Source: Glycomyces harbinensis (GTDB lineage Bacteria > Actinomycetota > Actinomycetes > Mycobacteriales > Micromonosporaceae). Taken from it: 64,000 nt of DNA. Positions 43,765-52,203 of the stretch are shown here, in pieces. The notes under the pieces were generated by a model that searched no databases, was not told the DNA's origin, and worked only from the letters and a program-made list of their open reading frames with translations. The first letter of the stretch is position 1. Every line of letters starts with the position of its first letter. Location: contig NZ_FNAD01000008.1 of the NCBI RefSeq assembly GCF_900101745.1, positions 186,001-250,000 on the forward strand. Direction: 5' to 3'. The position numbers and the translations under genes were made by a program.

Positions 43765-44129
43765 GACCGCTCCCCACTGACAAGGGCGGCGGTGACGAGC
43801 GGGCCTGCGACGTGTTCACAACTTCGGGCGCGTGAGCTATTCAAGACGCGGATCGTTTCGCCGTACAGGATCGTGGAGAACGCGGTCCCCGACTCGATCC
43901 CGCCCGCACTCGTCCACGCCATGCTCGGCGACATCCCGGTGCCGAGCACGTTGGCGTGGTCGATGTGGAGGACGCGAACCGGCTCGTCGGCGATCACCGC
44001 GTACACGTCGACCATGGTCGGCCGCACCCTGTCGTCACCGAGGACGAAGAACTCCATGAGGCGGCCGAGCACGAACTCACCGAGCGGCACATCGACCTCA
44101 ACCGAGCCCTCGGGCTCCTCCTCGCTCAT
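43761..44129 (-). CDS. Hypothetical protein (122 aa)
   Basis: Acidic N-terminus (MSEEEPEGSVEVDV) followed by mixed alpha/beta sequence, including VYAVIADEPVRVLHIDHANVLG, a possible small ligand-binding fold. The ATG at 44129 overlaps the previous stop (ATGA), which is why I prefer it over a start 14 codons upstream. No motif identified. It is coupled to both neighbours in the orphan operon. Confidence 0.68.
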   Translation of the reverse strand: MSEEEPEGSVEVDVPLGEFVLGRLMEFFVLGDDRVRPTMVDVYAVIADEPVRVLHIDHANVLGTGMSPSMAWTSAGGIESGTAFSTILYGETIRVLNSSRARSCEHVAGPLVTAALVSGERS

Positions 44130-44479
44130 CGCGTACCGGCTATCGCCAGCACCCGCGTGCCGCGCTCGCACGCGTAGTAGACCTGGAAGACCCGCTCCAG
44201 GAAGTCACTCTTCCACTCCTCCGAGAACGAGCCCCACTTGCCGGGCCAGTCCGCGGACATGCTGGAAGTGCGAAGGCCGGTGATGACCAGGGCCCAGTCG
44301 TCCCGGTCCATATCGAGTGCGTGCACCCGAATCGTGGTCGGGTCGCTGGTCGCCGTCCGCACCGAGAACCAGTCGATGCCGTCGGTGAATCGGCCGTGCT
44401 CCAACTCGATCACCTCCCCGCCCGGCCTGTCCTGCGGGTTGCGAGCGAGCGGACGACGTTCCGTGGTCTGATTGCTCAT
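44126..44479 (-). CDS. Hypothetical protein (117 aa)
   Basis: Mixed alpha/beta protein rich in Trp (DGIDWFSVR, DRDDWALVITG, ADWPGKWGSFSEEWKSD) without recognised family. The start is 20 nt after the end of the frameshifted gene; its stop overlaps the next start. Composition and spacing are like those of the other genes in this operon. Function unknown. Confidence 0.7.
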   Translation of the reverse strand: MSNQTTERRPLARNPQDRPGGEVIELEHGRFTDGIDWFSVRTATSDPTTIRVHALDMDRDDWALVITGLRTSSMSADWPGKWGSFSEEWKSDFLERVFQVYYACERGTRVLAIAGTR

Positions 44480-44498
44480 GGGTCCTCCCGAGGCCCGA

Positions 44499-44748
44499 TC
44501 ATCGGTCTAACTTGATGCGCGGTTGGCGCGCTTGGAACCACCCGAAGGCATAGCCGCCAAGGAACGATTTGGAGGCTCGAAGACGCTCTTCGTAGACAAC
44601 CGCGAGCCGGGTGTAGATGTCCTCGGCACGCAGGTCGACGACTGCACACCGCTTGCGCGGCATCTGATCGAGAGCAAAGCGGCGGCCCCACCGTGGGGCA
44701 CAGCGTGAACTCTCCGGCGACGACCGTCTCTTGCGCGGGCACCGTCAT
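44499..44748 (-). pseudogene. Frameshifted small gene in the orphan operon
   Basis: The ATG at 44748 overlaps the previous stop (ATGA) and opens MTVPAQETVVAGEFTLCPTVG. Coding character then jumps by one base inside a GTGGGGCCGCCG run (about 44688-44699) to a frame reading RRFALDQMPRKRCAVVDL and ending in ARQPRIKLDR at 44499. Joined, it gives a sensible ~83-aa protein; either frame alone degenerates. The downstream part alone could start at an ATG at 44663 (54 aa). Real frameshift, programmed slippage and a base-calling error at the G/C run are all possible. Confidence 0.6.
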
Positions 44749-45011
44749 GCGATCCCCTCCGATTCCAGGAGCGTCGCCAGGATGGTGAGGAACTGTCTCC
44801 CGGCCTCGGGCGCGCCGATCCGGGCGAGGAAGCGCGCGTTCAAGGTCCGGTCGAGCCCGAACTGAACCGGGCCGAGATCGACCGGCTTGTCCTGGCCGAG
44901 CGGCATCGCCTTGCACCAGAACAGGTGATAGCCGGTTCGCTTCACGTGGACGGAGGTCACGGCGGCGCCCCGAACGCCGCGTAGGTCGACTGTGCGTTCG
45001 AAGTCCTTCAC
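44745..45011 (-). CDS. Hypothetical protein (88 aa)
   Basis: Basic N-terminal strand region (KDFERTVDLRGVRG) followed by a GLDRTLNARFLARIG helix segment. The GTG start at 45011 overlaps the previous stop (GTGA), and its own stop overlaps the ATG at 44748, so it is tightly coupled on both sides. No family recognised. Confidence 0.65.
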   Translation of the reverse strand: MKDFERTVDLRGVRGAAVTSVHVKRTGYHLFWCKAMPLGQDKPVDLGPVQFGLDRTLNARFLARIGAPEAGRQFLTILATLLESEGIA

Positions 45012-45172
45012 GAGCTGACCCCCGCCGTAGCCGCGCGCGCAGGGGCCTGCGGCTGATGCTGATCCGGCGCCTCCCAAGGGACCCGAGTCCGGACGCCCCC
45101 ACCTAGGCGTCCGGACCCACTGGGGCCAGGCTTTTGTATATCGATTTCCTGCCAGTTCGAATCGCTGCTCAT
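45008..45172 (-). CDS. Small hypothetical protein (54 aa)
   Basis: Very short gene, supported by a near-ideal GGAGGT 9 nt before its ATG and by 4-nt overlaps with both neighbours. The peptide has a Trp-containing N-terminus (SSDSNWQEIDIQKPG), a Gly-rich turn and a Pro/Ala/Gln-rich end. It is probably unstructured, with no Cys. Function unknown. Confidence 0.6.
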   Translation of the reverse strand: MSSDSNWQEIDIQKPGPSGSGRLGGGVRTRVPWEAPDQHQPQAPARAATAGVSS

Positions 45173-45366
45173 GAACCTGCGACCTCCACGCTCACCAGAC
45201 GCCGTGAAGCTGCTCGAACCTGCCGCCGCAAGCGCCGACCGACCCAGCAACCCCGCTTCCAGCGATGCGCGATGGCAGTGCGGCAGGGGCCGCATTCGAG
45301 CAGGTGGTGCACGTGCTGCGTCCGAGCGGCATCGACACCACCATCGGGTCGGCTTGCGATCGACAT
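45169..45366 (-). CDS. Small zinc-finger-like protein (65 aa)
   Basis: Short protein with HVHHLLECGPCRTAIAHRW, a compact His/Cys cluster suited to metal binding (as in anti-sigma-type zinc motifs), followed by a strongly basic C-terminus (RRLRRQVRAASRR). The ATG at 45366 has AAAGG 6 nt upstream; an ATG two codons earlier has none in place. It overlaps the next gene by 4 nt (ATGA). A regulator or nucleic-acid-binding role is plausible. Confidence 0.6.
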   Translation of the reverse strand: MSIASRPDGGVDAARTQHVHHLLECGPCRTAIAHRWKRGCWVGRRLRRQVRAASRRLVSVEVAGS

Positions 45367-45417
45367 GCTCATCCTTTCGCGCTGGTCGGTCAGGTCATCG
45401 GTGAGTAGCGATACCGC

Positions 45418-45744
45418 TCACTCCTGCTTCTGCCCGTCGATGACGGAAGACATCTCGGTGTCCGCGGCCAGTGCATCGTCGAGTACTTCCGATGCCGACT
45501 TGGTGACCGTGTCCTTCCATCGACTGCGGTTGGTTTGCCACAGTGGACGGAATCTGATGGTCCTGCTTGCAGGGTCGACGGGGTCGAGGATTTCGGCAAC
45601 TACCGGTCCTTCGGTATGGTTGAGCAACACATGGGCGCGCACACCCTGTTTGGTTGCTTTCACAACCATCGGATGCCCTTCGGGCGATAGGAACTCTCCG
45701 TACACGCGGTCGCGTTCGAGTCGTCTGGCCGACAATCTCCTCAC
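45418..45744 (-). CDS. Hypothetical protein, first gene of the orphan operon (108 aa)
   Basis: Basic N-terminus (RRLSARRLERDRVYGEF) with beta-rich middle (HPMVVKATKQGVRAHVLLNHTEG) and acidic C-terminus. The GTG at 45744 has GAGGG 6 nt upstream; a TTG two codons earlier is the alternative. It ends 51 nt before the zinc-finger-like gene and probably heads the same transcript. Family not recognised. Confidence 0.6.
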   Translation of the reverse strand: MRRLSARRLERDRVYGEFLSPEGHPMVVKATKQGVRAHVLLNHTEGPVVAEILDPVDPASRTIRFRPLWQTNRSRWKDTVTKSASEVLDDALAADTEMSSVIDGQKQE

Positions 45745-45884
45745 CTTCAACCCTCAATGCACAGTCCCTTGTAAACAACATCGGATTTCCGCTTCTAACA
45801 CCACGATAGGACAGCAATAGACCAGCCTCAAGCTGGAGTTTTGCGGGAATGTCGCGCCTTGCTACCGTGCCGGGGCATGAGGTT

Positions 45885-45926
45885 GCGCCAAAATGGCGCC
45901 TCCTGTTGTCGCGCATTTATGCGCGA
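45885..45926. promoter_or_regulatory. Two adjacent perfect inverted repeats
   Basis: GCGCCA-AAA-TGGCGC at 45885-45899 and TCGCGCAT-TT-ATGCGCGA at 45909-45926 lie in an otherwise empty ~290-bp gap, about 140-180 bp upstream of the orphan operon and downstream of the DUF397 gene. The arrangement suggests operator sites. An ATTTAAGAG run at 45964-45972 may belong to a promoter. Confidence 0.5.
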
Positions 45927-46033
45927 GAATGCGTCTAGTGAAACGGCAACGGGCACCGTGTCTATTTAAGAGCGCGCTTACGCAAGACTAGACAGACCGG
46001 AGTACGTTGCACTCCACCAAAAGCGGGGCTCGC

Positions 46034-46297
46034 CTATCGTTGGTTGGTGCGACGCTCATCTTCCTGGAGGACCGCGAGATCGAGCTCCCCGTCATGGACG
46101 CCAGCCACGAAGGCGTCCCACGCTTCCGCGGTGTAGATGCAGATGGTGCCATCGGGGTCACCGGCTCGGCGGATGGCGACCAGTCCGTTGTCAGCGAAGC
46201 CGATCTCTAGCTCGCCCGCGCTTTCGTCGTCGGTGTCAGGCCGCACCCATCGCCCCGAACTCACGTCAAAGGCGCCCTTAAGCGGATGTTCCCGCAT
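46034..46297 (-). CDS. DUF397-like protein without an adjacent XRE partner
   Basis: Protein of 87 aa with the DUF397 core: GRWVRPDTDDESAGELEIGF, a GTICIYTAEAWDAFVAGVHDGEL helix and an acidic end. No XRE/DUF5753 gene flanks it, which is unusual for the family. The ATG at 46297 is chosen because homology starts there, with weak AGG upstream; the frame remains open for 36 more codons. It lies alone between the orphan operon and the plus-strand module. Confidence 0.75.
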   Translation of the reverse strand: MREHPLKGAFDVSSGRWVRPDTDDESAGELEIGFADNGLVAIRRAGDPDGTICIYTAEAWDAFVAGVHDGELDLAVLQEDERRTNQR

Positions 46298-46600
46298 TTC
46301 GCCTGTCACCACTTCACCACCGGTCACGTCGATCGGCACATCGCGCCAACGATACCGAAGACCCTTCACACTAGAGCGAGCTGGTGTGAAGCGCCATCTC
46401 GGCACCGGAGCACCTGGTCGCGGACTCGGATTGCCGCCGCCAGGGTACCCGGCGGCCGGTCAGGGGCCGCTCCGCTCGCGCGGACCGCTCCTTCGTCGCC
46501 GGCCTTCGCGCGTCCCCTTCCCTCCTCCGCCGGGTGGGCGGCCGGGTCAATCCGGCCGCGACCGATCAACGATTCGCGGCCCCGACCCGAGGAGGGGCCC
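46298..46600. other. Gene-free gap
   Basis: About 300 bp of GC-rich sequence with no convincing gene. It holds a GCTCCTTCGTCGC motif (46487-46499) also found at 59061-59073 and 59110-59122, and a GGCCGG/CCGGCC inverted repeat near 46540-46557, then the GAGGAGG ribosome site of the next gene. Confidence 0.5.
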
Positions 46601-47458
46601 ATGTCCACCTACACCGACGCCGAGCTGCGACAGCTCACGATCACCCTCGCAGATGCGCTCTGCGAACACCTCGCCGGCAACTGGCGCCGAACCGAGTCTC
46701 CCCCGGCCCACGCCGCGCTCACGCGGGAAGGCTGCGAACTGCATCTGTGGGGATACGAGCAGCGGGGCATCGCACACCTGACCGTCCAGGCGCAGCTTCC
46801 CGAGGGATGGGGTGCGGTCGAGAGCGTCACGCCGCCGGAGTTCGCCCTCCGTGCCGACCGTGATACCGAGTCCATCGCGATCGACATCGCCCGGCTCGTC
46901 CTGCCCCTCCATGCCGAAGCGGCCGAGCGCGTCGACACGGCCCTGAAGACCGAAGCGCGGCGCCAGGCAGTGTCAGGGTCGGTCACCGATCACTTCCTGG
47001 AGCGCATGCCCGGGGCCGTACCCGATCCCCACCGCCCCGGCATCGCCGTCTCCAGCGCCGGACCGGCACCGTTCACCTCGACCCTCCTCGTCCGCCAGGA
47101 CGGAGCGACGGCGGACCTGCACCTGCGGGACCTGCCGGTCGAGTTCGTGCGCGGCCTGGTCGATCTCACCGCCAGCCTGCTGGTCGGCGAGCCGGAACCA
47201 CCGGCTGCGGCGGATCAAGCTGTTGACGCACTTGCCGACGCCATCACCGCGTTCGCCTCGGCCCGCAAGGGCATTGGGCTGGTCACCCTGCTGCACGAGA
47301 CCACGTTGAACATCCAGATCCTCAGCCGCATCGCCTCCAAGCAACTGCCCTCACCGGAGGATCGTGACCGTCTCGAGGAACTAGCCGACGAGCTCGTCGA
47401 CGAGCTGCGCCGCCTCTACCGGCAGCACCGCGACAACGACCAGTCCCCCGCGGCCTGA
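46601..47458 (+). CDS. Hypothetical protein, paralogue A (285 aa)
   Basis: Protein with an N-terminal region (LADALCEHLAGNWRRTE... through LPLHAEAAERVD) clearly similar in layout to the next gene's product (IAAALAAHLPGAWVRYD... through ERRLLTAAYDEAIG), so the two are paralogues. A middle acidic region and a long amphipathic C-terminal helix (EDRDRLEELADELVDELRRLYRQHR) suggest self-association. A GAGGAGG site precedes the ATG at 46601. It starts the plus-strand module of the element. Function unknown. Confidence 0.72.
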   Translation: MSTYTDAELRQLTITLADALCEHLAGNWRRTESPPAHAALTREGCELHLWGYEQRGIAHLTVQAQLPEGWGAVESVTPPEFALRADRDTESIAIDIARLVLPLHAEAAERVDTALKTEARRQAVSGSVTDHFLERMPGAVPDPHRPGIAVSSAGPAPFTSTLLVRQDGATADLHLRDLPVEFVRGLVDLTASLLVGEPEPPAAADQAVDALADAITAFASARKGIGLVTLLHETTLNIQILSRIASKQLPSPEDRDRLEELADELVDELRRLYRQHRDNDQSPAA

Positions 47459-47551
47459 CGCTCCGATCGCCCGGCACGTTCGCGCCCGCGGCCGCGAGGC
47501 GCTGCGAACCGGTTCCACCCGAATCCAATTTCGACTCATCTGGAGTTCGTC

Positions 47552-48178
47552 ATGCCCTTCCCGTCTTCTCACCTATCCGAGCAACAGCGCGAGCACGCCG
47601 TTCGCATCGCCGCAGCGCTCGCCGCGCATCTGCCCGGTGCATGGGTCCGGTACGACCCGAACGAGCATCTGGTGCAGATCGCCTCCCGCGACCGTCGCCT
47701 GACCGTGCGGGCGGTGGCCATCGGCACCCGGTACCGCATCGCGATCACCGCGGACCTGCCCGAGGGCTACGCCGCCTGCACCGACCTGAAGCCCGAGACG
47801 ACCACGGTCGCCGCCGACCGGCCGGGCCGCGCCATCGCCGCCCAGGTGGAGCGGCGCCTGCTCACCGCCGCCTACGACGAGGCGATCGGGGAGGTCACCG
47901 CCGCCGTCGCGAAGGCGGCGCGACGCAAGAACGCGCGGGAAGCGCTGCTGACCGAACTCGAAGCGCTGATCCCCGGCGCGGCACCGTATGCGCACGACAC
48001 CGAGTGCACCACGCACTTCACGGGCCCCGAAGACCTGCACGGCTCCATCCGCGTCCACACCGATGCCCAGACCGCCACCATGCGACTCGACTGGGTCCCG
48101 GCACGTCTCGCCCGCGACCTCGCCGCGCTCATCGGCCGGCACCGCACCAGCCCCGCCACCGTCGACGCGGCGCTGTGA
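47552..48178 (+). CDS. Hypothetical protein, paralogue B (208 aa)
   Basis: Shorter relative of the preceding protein, with the same helix (EHAVRIAAALAAHLPGAW), a beta-rich stretch (EHLVQIASRDRRLTVRAV) and a helical middle, ending in RDLAALIGRHR. The ATG at 47552 follows the previous stop by 93 nt, and a weak GGAG lies upstream. No recognised motif. Duplication within the module, and probably a shared function. Confidence 0.7.
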   Translation: MPFPSSHLSEQQREHAVRIAAALAAHLPGAWVRYDPNEHLVQIASRDRRLTVRAVAIGTRYRIAITADLPEGYAACTDLKPETTTVAADRPGRAIAAQVERRLLTAAYDEAIGEVTAAVAKAARRKNAREALLTELEALIPGAAPYAHDTECTTHFTGPEDLHGSIRVHTDAQTATMRLDWVPARLARDLAALIGRHRTSPATVDAAL

Positions 48179-48216
48179 AGCCCTGTTCTCTCCACGATTT
48201 CTCGGAGGTGCCCGTC

Positions 48217-48879
48217 ATGGGCGAACGATCGATCACCAAGCTCACCATCGGCACCGAGACCAGGCGCCTGTACCTGCACTGGGGCTCCCCGGAGTTCCAG
48301 GTAGTGAACTTCGCCGACTTCACCTACTGGACCTGGTCGACCTCGAGGCCATGGGACTTCGCGACCTGGGACGAATTCCTCGCCGGCATCGGCGACCGGC
48401 TCCTACCCGATGAGGAGAGCGACGGCATACACGGCGACCTGGAGCACTACTACCGCATCACCATCGGCACGGACGGCACGCTCTCCTACACCTACCGGCA
48501 CCGCCGCTTGGAGCACGGTGGCTGGCAGGACTGGCAGACGCAGCTCGAAGCCCATTCGCGGCTCGAGCTGTACCAGGCTGCCGCCGACCAGCTCGCCACC
48601 CGCCGGGCTTGGACCGAACGCGAAGCCCGGCAGCGCCCGGATGACACCTACCTCCAAGGGCACCTGCACCGCATCGGCATCTTGTCCGAGACCGCGCGGT
48701 TGTGGACCGACATCGAGCAGATCGACCGCGTCGCCGCCTCGGCCTCGCTCACCTCATTCCACGACGGCCACGCCTGCGGCCTCGACCAGCCGTGCTCGTT
48801 TTGGCGCGAGACCTTTGGGGAGGTGTGGACCCACTGGAACGACCCGAACGCGCCCGCCGACCCCGACTCAACCACCTGA
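48217..48879 (+). CDS. Hypothetical protein (220 aa)
   Basis: Trp/Tyr-rich alpha/beta protein (FADFTYWTWSTSRPWDFATWDEF) with a Cys-containing C-terminus (ACGLDQPCSFWRETFGEVW). The ATG at 48217 is preceded by GGAGGTG. The frame stays open far upstream, but that sequence is the shadow of the previous gene. No family recognised. It belongs to the plus-strand element module. Confidence 0.7.
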   Translation: MGERSITKLTIGTETRRLYLHWGSPEFQVVNFADFTYWTWSTSRPWDFATWDEFLAGIGDRLLPDEESDGIHGDLEHYYRITIGTDGTLSYTYRHRRLEHGGWQDWQTQLEAHSRLELYQAAADQLATRRAWTEREARQRPDDTYLQGHLHRIGILSETARLWTDIEQIDRVAASASLTSFHDGHACGLDQPCSFWRETFGEVWTHWNDPNAPADPDSTT

Positions 48880-48965
48880 CCCCACCGAGCCGATCGGGCC
48901 GGCCAGCATCCCGCTGGTCGGCCCGTCGCCGTTCCCGTCCCGAATCCCGAATGGAGCTTCACACC

Positions 48966-49727
48966 ATGTCCAGTCACCGCTTCGCCGAAGGCGAAATCGT
49001 CAAGGCCCGCCCACACCTCCTGGCCCCGCGCACGCCCTCGGACTCCCGGCCGTTCGCCTGGCCGTTCTACTACCCCGCCCGCATCACCAGCCTGTTCGGC
49101 GACGACGGCGCGATCCTGGAGTTCCTTGAGCACCAGCACAGCGCCGACGCCTGGGAGCAGGTCATCACCCCCTGGTCCCGCGAGCAGGGCTACTCGGTCA
49201 AGTCGCTGCACGCCCTCGACTGCGACTGCGGCACTTGCGATCCCAATGAATCGCTGCGCGATCCCCACGCCCTGATCGACCAGCTTATGGCCGACCTCGA
49301 CGGCCTCGGCGAGCGCCGCGCCGAGCACACCTCCCGCGCCCTCCGAGACTGCCGCTTCCCCGGCGCCCTCCACTTCGTCTCTGCCGGAGACCTCGCCCGG
49401 GGCGACTTCCTGCTGTTCCCCCAACAGCACGTCCACGCCGCCCGCGAGGTCCGCGGGGACGTCCACTTGACGTTCTGCCACGGCACCTTCGTCACCGGAC
49501 CCCGGACCCGGTACCTGATCCACCGGCCCGCGGCCTCCGCGCCGGTCTGCGACCCACGATCTACCTCCTTCGACCCGCGCTACACCGCGGTACTCACTCC
49601 CTCCGCGCCGACGCTCCTGGAGCAGGCCGCCCTCGGCTGCCTCGCCGACCTCGGCCTCTCCGAGTCCACAAGCAACGACGCGGATTCTCCCGTCGTGACC
49701 GGAGCGGGGGCCTGCCGTGGCAAGTGA
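48966..49727 (+). CDS. Hypothetical protein with CDCGTC motif (253 aa)
   Basis: Protein whose middle holds a Cys cluster, CDCGTCDP, possibly metal-binding, preceded by a PxxxGDD-type loop (FGDDGAILEFLE) and followed by a beta-rich region with HVHAAREVRGDVHLTFCHG. The ATG at 48966 is chosen at the onset of coding character. Its end overlaps the next small gene by 11 nt. A hairpin with one mismatch (near 48896-48923) lies in the gap before it. Function unknown. Confidence 0.68.
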   Translation: MSSHRFAEGEIVKARPHLLAPRTPSDSRPFAWPFYYPARITSLFGDDGAILEFLEHQHSADAWEQVITPWSREQGYSVKSLHALDCDCGTCDPNESLRDPHALIDQLMADLDGLGERRAEHTSRALRDCRFPGALHFVSAGDLARGDFLLFPQQHVHAAREVRGDVHLTFCHGTFVTGPRTRYLIHRPAASAPVCDPRSTSFDPRYTAVLTPSAPTLLEQAALGCLADLGLSESTSNDADSPVVTGAGACRGK

Positions 49728-49965
49728 CCTCGAATGCCCGGTCCCCGGGTGCGGCAAGCCCGTCATCGTCTACGTCCGCAGCACTGGCGCCTACCCAGAG
49801 AACAGCACCCTCGTGTCTCGAAGCTCAGCCGGATTCCGTATGCGCTCGTGCGCCGTCCACGAGCAAGAATTCATGGAGGGACTGGGCGATGCCATCGACT
49901 GGGCAATCATCACTCGCCCTGGCCCTCCCAGAACCGTGATCGTCGGGAAGCAGGCCCGCTCATGA
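49717..49965 (+). CDS. Small zinc-ribbon-like protein (82 aa)
   Basis: Short protein opening with CPVPGCGKP, with a later CAVHEQEF; Cys and His spacing fits a small zinc ribbon. The GTG at 49717 overlaps the previous gene, and the stop overlaps the next start (ATGA). Other than the possible metal site, no function is evident. Confidence 0.65.
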   Translation: MASDLECPVPGCGKPVIVYVRSTGAYPENSTLVSRSSAGFRMRSCAVHEQEFMEGLGDAIDWAIITRPGPPRTVIVGKQARS

Positions 49966-50745
49966 CCTGCCAGCCGCTGATCGATTTCGGGTTCGACCTC
50001 GACACTTTGCGCGTTGACGCCGCCGAGACTGTCCGGGCGCTGTGCGGCCGGTTCGAGCCCGAGCACGCCGCCGGCCTGCACCTCCTGCTCAACGCCGGTG
50101 AGTTCGTGCAGCGCACCGTCATCGGACCGCCCGAAGCCGACCCCCGCCCCCCACCTGGCCGGTCTCGCGCGGGTCCTGCCCGAAGCCTGCATCGAGGTGT
50201 TCGAGTTCAGCGAGGTCACCGACCTTGCCTCCCGGCTCTCCGCGCTCGGTTGGCGGATGGCCGCGACCGAGGTGTGGGACGACTCCGACGAGGACACCTT
50301 TGCCGACGCCGGCCGCACCGTCCTCGCCGTCGCCGTCGCCGTCGCCCGGACCTTCCGCGTCAGCGTCAGCGTCAGCGCCACCGCACCCGACGAGCGTCTG
50401 CCGCGGACCGCGCTCATCGAGCGCGGCCAGTATCTCGCCTGCGCCACCGGCGAGAAGCTGCACTTCACCGACGCGCTGTGCCGCCTCCCGCTCACCTGCG
50501 ACGCCGACGCCCTCGACCTGAACGGCTTCCGGGAGTTCGCTATCGGCGACCACCTCGCCGCGGCCTGCACCGCTTGCGCAGCACATTGGACCGTCGATCT
50601 TGCAGGCGACTTCCATGCCCTTGCCGCAGGTGCCACCGAAACGTCCTGGAGCTTCGACGACGCCGAGGACCTCGACCATGTCACGGGAACGATCGCCTGC
50701 GTGCGTCGAGTCTGCAAGGGCCGCATCGCCTTCGACTTCGAGTGA
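49962..50745 (+). pseudogene. Frameshifted gene in a C-run (hypothetical)
   Basis: The ATG at 49962 overlaps the previous stop and encodes MTCQPLIDFGFDLDTLRV through GEFVQRTVIGPPEADP. At the C-rich stretch 50141-50152 the coding frame shifts by one base to HLAGLARVLPEACIEV and continues to a stop at 50745. The joined product would be ~260 aa with a Cys-rich patch late on (ACTACAAHW). The shift sits next to a run of six C, so one extra base would explain it: natural inactivation or a homopolymer miscall. Confidence 0.7.
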
Positions 50746-50828
50746 GGACGCTTGAGCACTCGTTTGTCGGCCGAGCGACAGCACTCCAAGGCGAGTGGCG
50801 GTTGACAGGGCTGCCGAAGAGATCGGTA

Positions 50829-51766
50829 ATGGAGGTCATGACGAGCTTGACGCACATGATCGAGGTCACCGCAGGTCCTGTCGCGCAATGGTTCCGCACG
50901 ACCTTCCCCAATACCAGGCCGTTGCTGGCCGAGATCCGCGCCGGGGCCGGGAAGCCGACGATCGTGCCCGCCGAGCGGATCGCCTACGCGACGCAGGGCG
51001 CGGCGATCGACTGGTGGCTGCGGTACGTCGCCGACACCGACAGCCTCCCCAAGCTGGGGCTGGCTCGCGCCGGATACGATGCCCCGCAAGGCCTTCCGGC
51101 CTACAATGCCGCGGGACCCCTCCTTTCCGCCGCCGCCTGAACCAGGCCCGCGGGGCGGCTGCCGGACTTCGAGGACGAGGTTCAGGCCTGCGCGTGCTTC
51201 GTACTCGCACTGCTCACCGAATGCTTCCGGGCCGGCGTGCGCCCCGGCTCGCGCCTCCTGGAACTCACCCCCGGGGCGGGGCCGCAAGCGCTCCTGGACC
51301 TGGCGACAGAGGTCGAGGTCGCAGACCTGATCGCGTTGCGCGACTCAGCGGTCGAGGTGTTCGTGCCCCACCTGCCGCCCGGCCCGGTCATCGCCGGTCC
51401 GACCTTCGACGGCTCGCGGCTCCTGCCCGCTGACGCCGACCTCATCGCCGGCGACTGCCTCATCGAGTGCAAGGCCACCATCGGCGGCCCACCGCGCAAA
51501 GACGGCACCCGAGCCTTCAAGTTCGACCGCAACGACCTGTTCCAGGTCCTCGGCTACGCCCTCATGGACTTCTCCGACACCTACGCGATCCGCCCCATCG
51601 GCCTGTACGCGCCTCGGTTCGCCTCGTTCCAGACCTGGCCGCTGGCCCAGATCCTCGACGAGCCGCAGGCAAGTCCATGGACCTCACCCGGGCCCGCGGC
51701 GAGTTCGAGCAGGTGCTGCGCACCGACCTCCCACCGTTTCTTGCCCAGACCTTCGACATCGCCTGA
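50829..51766 (+). pseudogene. Decayed PD-(D/E)XK-like nuclease gene (nonsense plus frameshift)
   Basis: Coding starts at the ATG at 50829, or at 50838 or 50856 (TSLTHMIEV). It is stopped by an in-frame TGA at 51138-51140, resumes in the same frame as RLPDFEDEVQACACF, and shifts frame near 51665-51675 to end ...SMDLTRARGEFEQV...TFDIA at 51766. The segment ADADLIAGDCLIECKAT has the D-(x)n-ExK arrangement of PD-(D/E)XK nuclease folds, a pattern I recall in orphan actinobacterial proteins of this length. Two independent lesions argue for genuine decay here. Confidence 0.65.
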
Positions 51767-52185
51767 CCGGGTCGCCGTTCAATGCAACGCGAATCTGGAG
51801 CATGCCAGGTTAGCGCTCTTTGAGCTGGCCGCACTAGGCAGCCTCGCAGCCCCCTGTCTTGCACCGGCAAGGTCCTGAACCTAATCATTGATGGGCTGGG
51901 GTTGAGCGCGCCGGCAAGTTGCAAACTGGCGCCTCCAAGACGCGTTAACTCCAGGAGTTCGATTCACGAACTAGGGGACCATGAATGGGGGAAATCCGTC
52001 CCTACCGACGTTTGTGAGGCGCAACACAATAAAGAATGTGGTAGACAACGTTCGAAGGGCCGGACCCTGCCACACCTTGCTCGTGCAGCAGGAGTCCGAC
52101 CCAGCGTTTGAGCTGCGGCAGTGTTACGTAATGGTCGTGCCGCCGCAGCCGGTCCGGAGGTCAGGGCTCCAGTCCGCATAGCGGA
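51767..52185. other. Gene-free gap
   Basis: About 420 bp after the decayed nuclease gene with no coding frame I would support. It carries the 3' hairpin of the small membrane gene at its right edge. It could be debris of further lost genes. Confidence 0.45.
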
Positions 52186-52203
52186 TCAGAGTTCCTGACC
52201 TCC
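52156..52203 (-). terminator. Nested hairpin at the end of the small membrane gene
   Basis: Outer 10-bp perfect stem GGAGGTCAGG (52156-52165 with 52194-52203) enclosing an inner TCCGC-ATA-GCGGA hairpin (52173-52185). The small gene's stop codon lies within the structure. Confidence 0.55.

Noticed and set aside
45134-45820. Plus-strand open frame opposite the start of the orphan operon
   Set aside because: The minus-strand genes here have GGAGGT sites and 4-nt overlaps; the plus frame is a shadow.
51138-51140. Recoded TGA (for example selenocysteine) in the nuclease-like gene
   Set aside because: No SECIS-like structure seen, and a later frameshift in the same gene indicates decay.
51981-52181. 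Possible 66-aa plus-strand gene in the gap
   Set aside because: No ribosome site, irregular composition and overlap with the nested hairpin; not supported.
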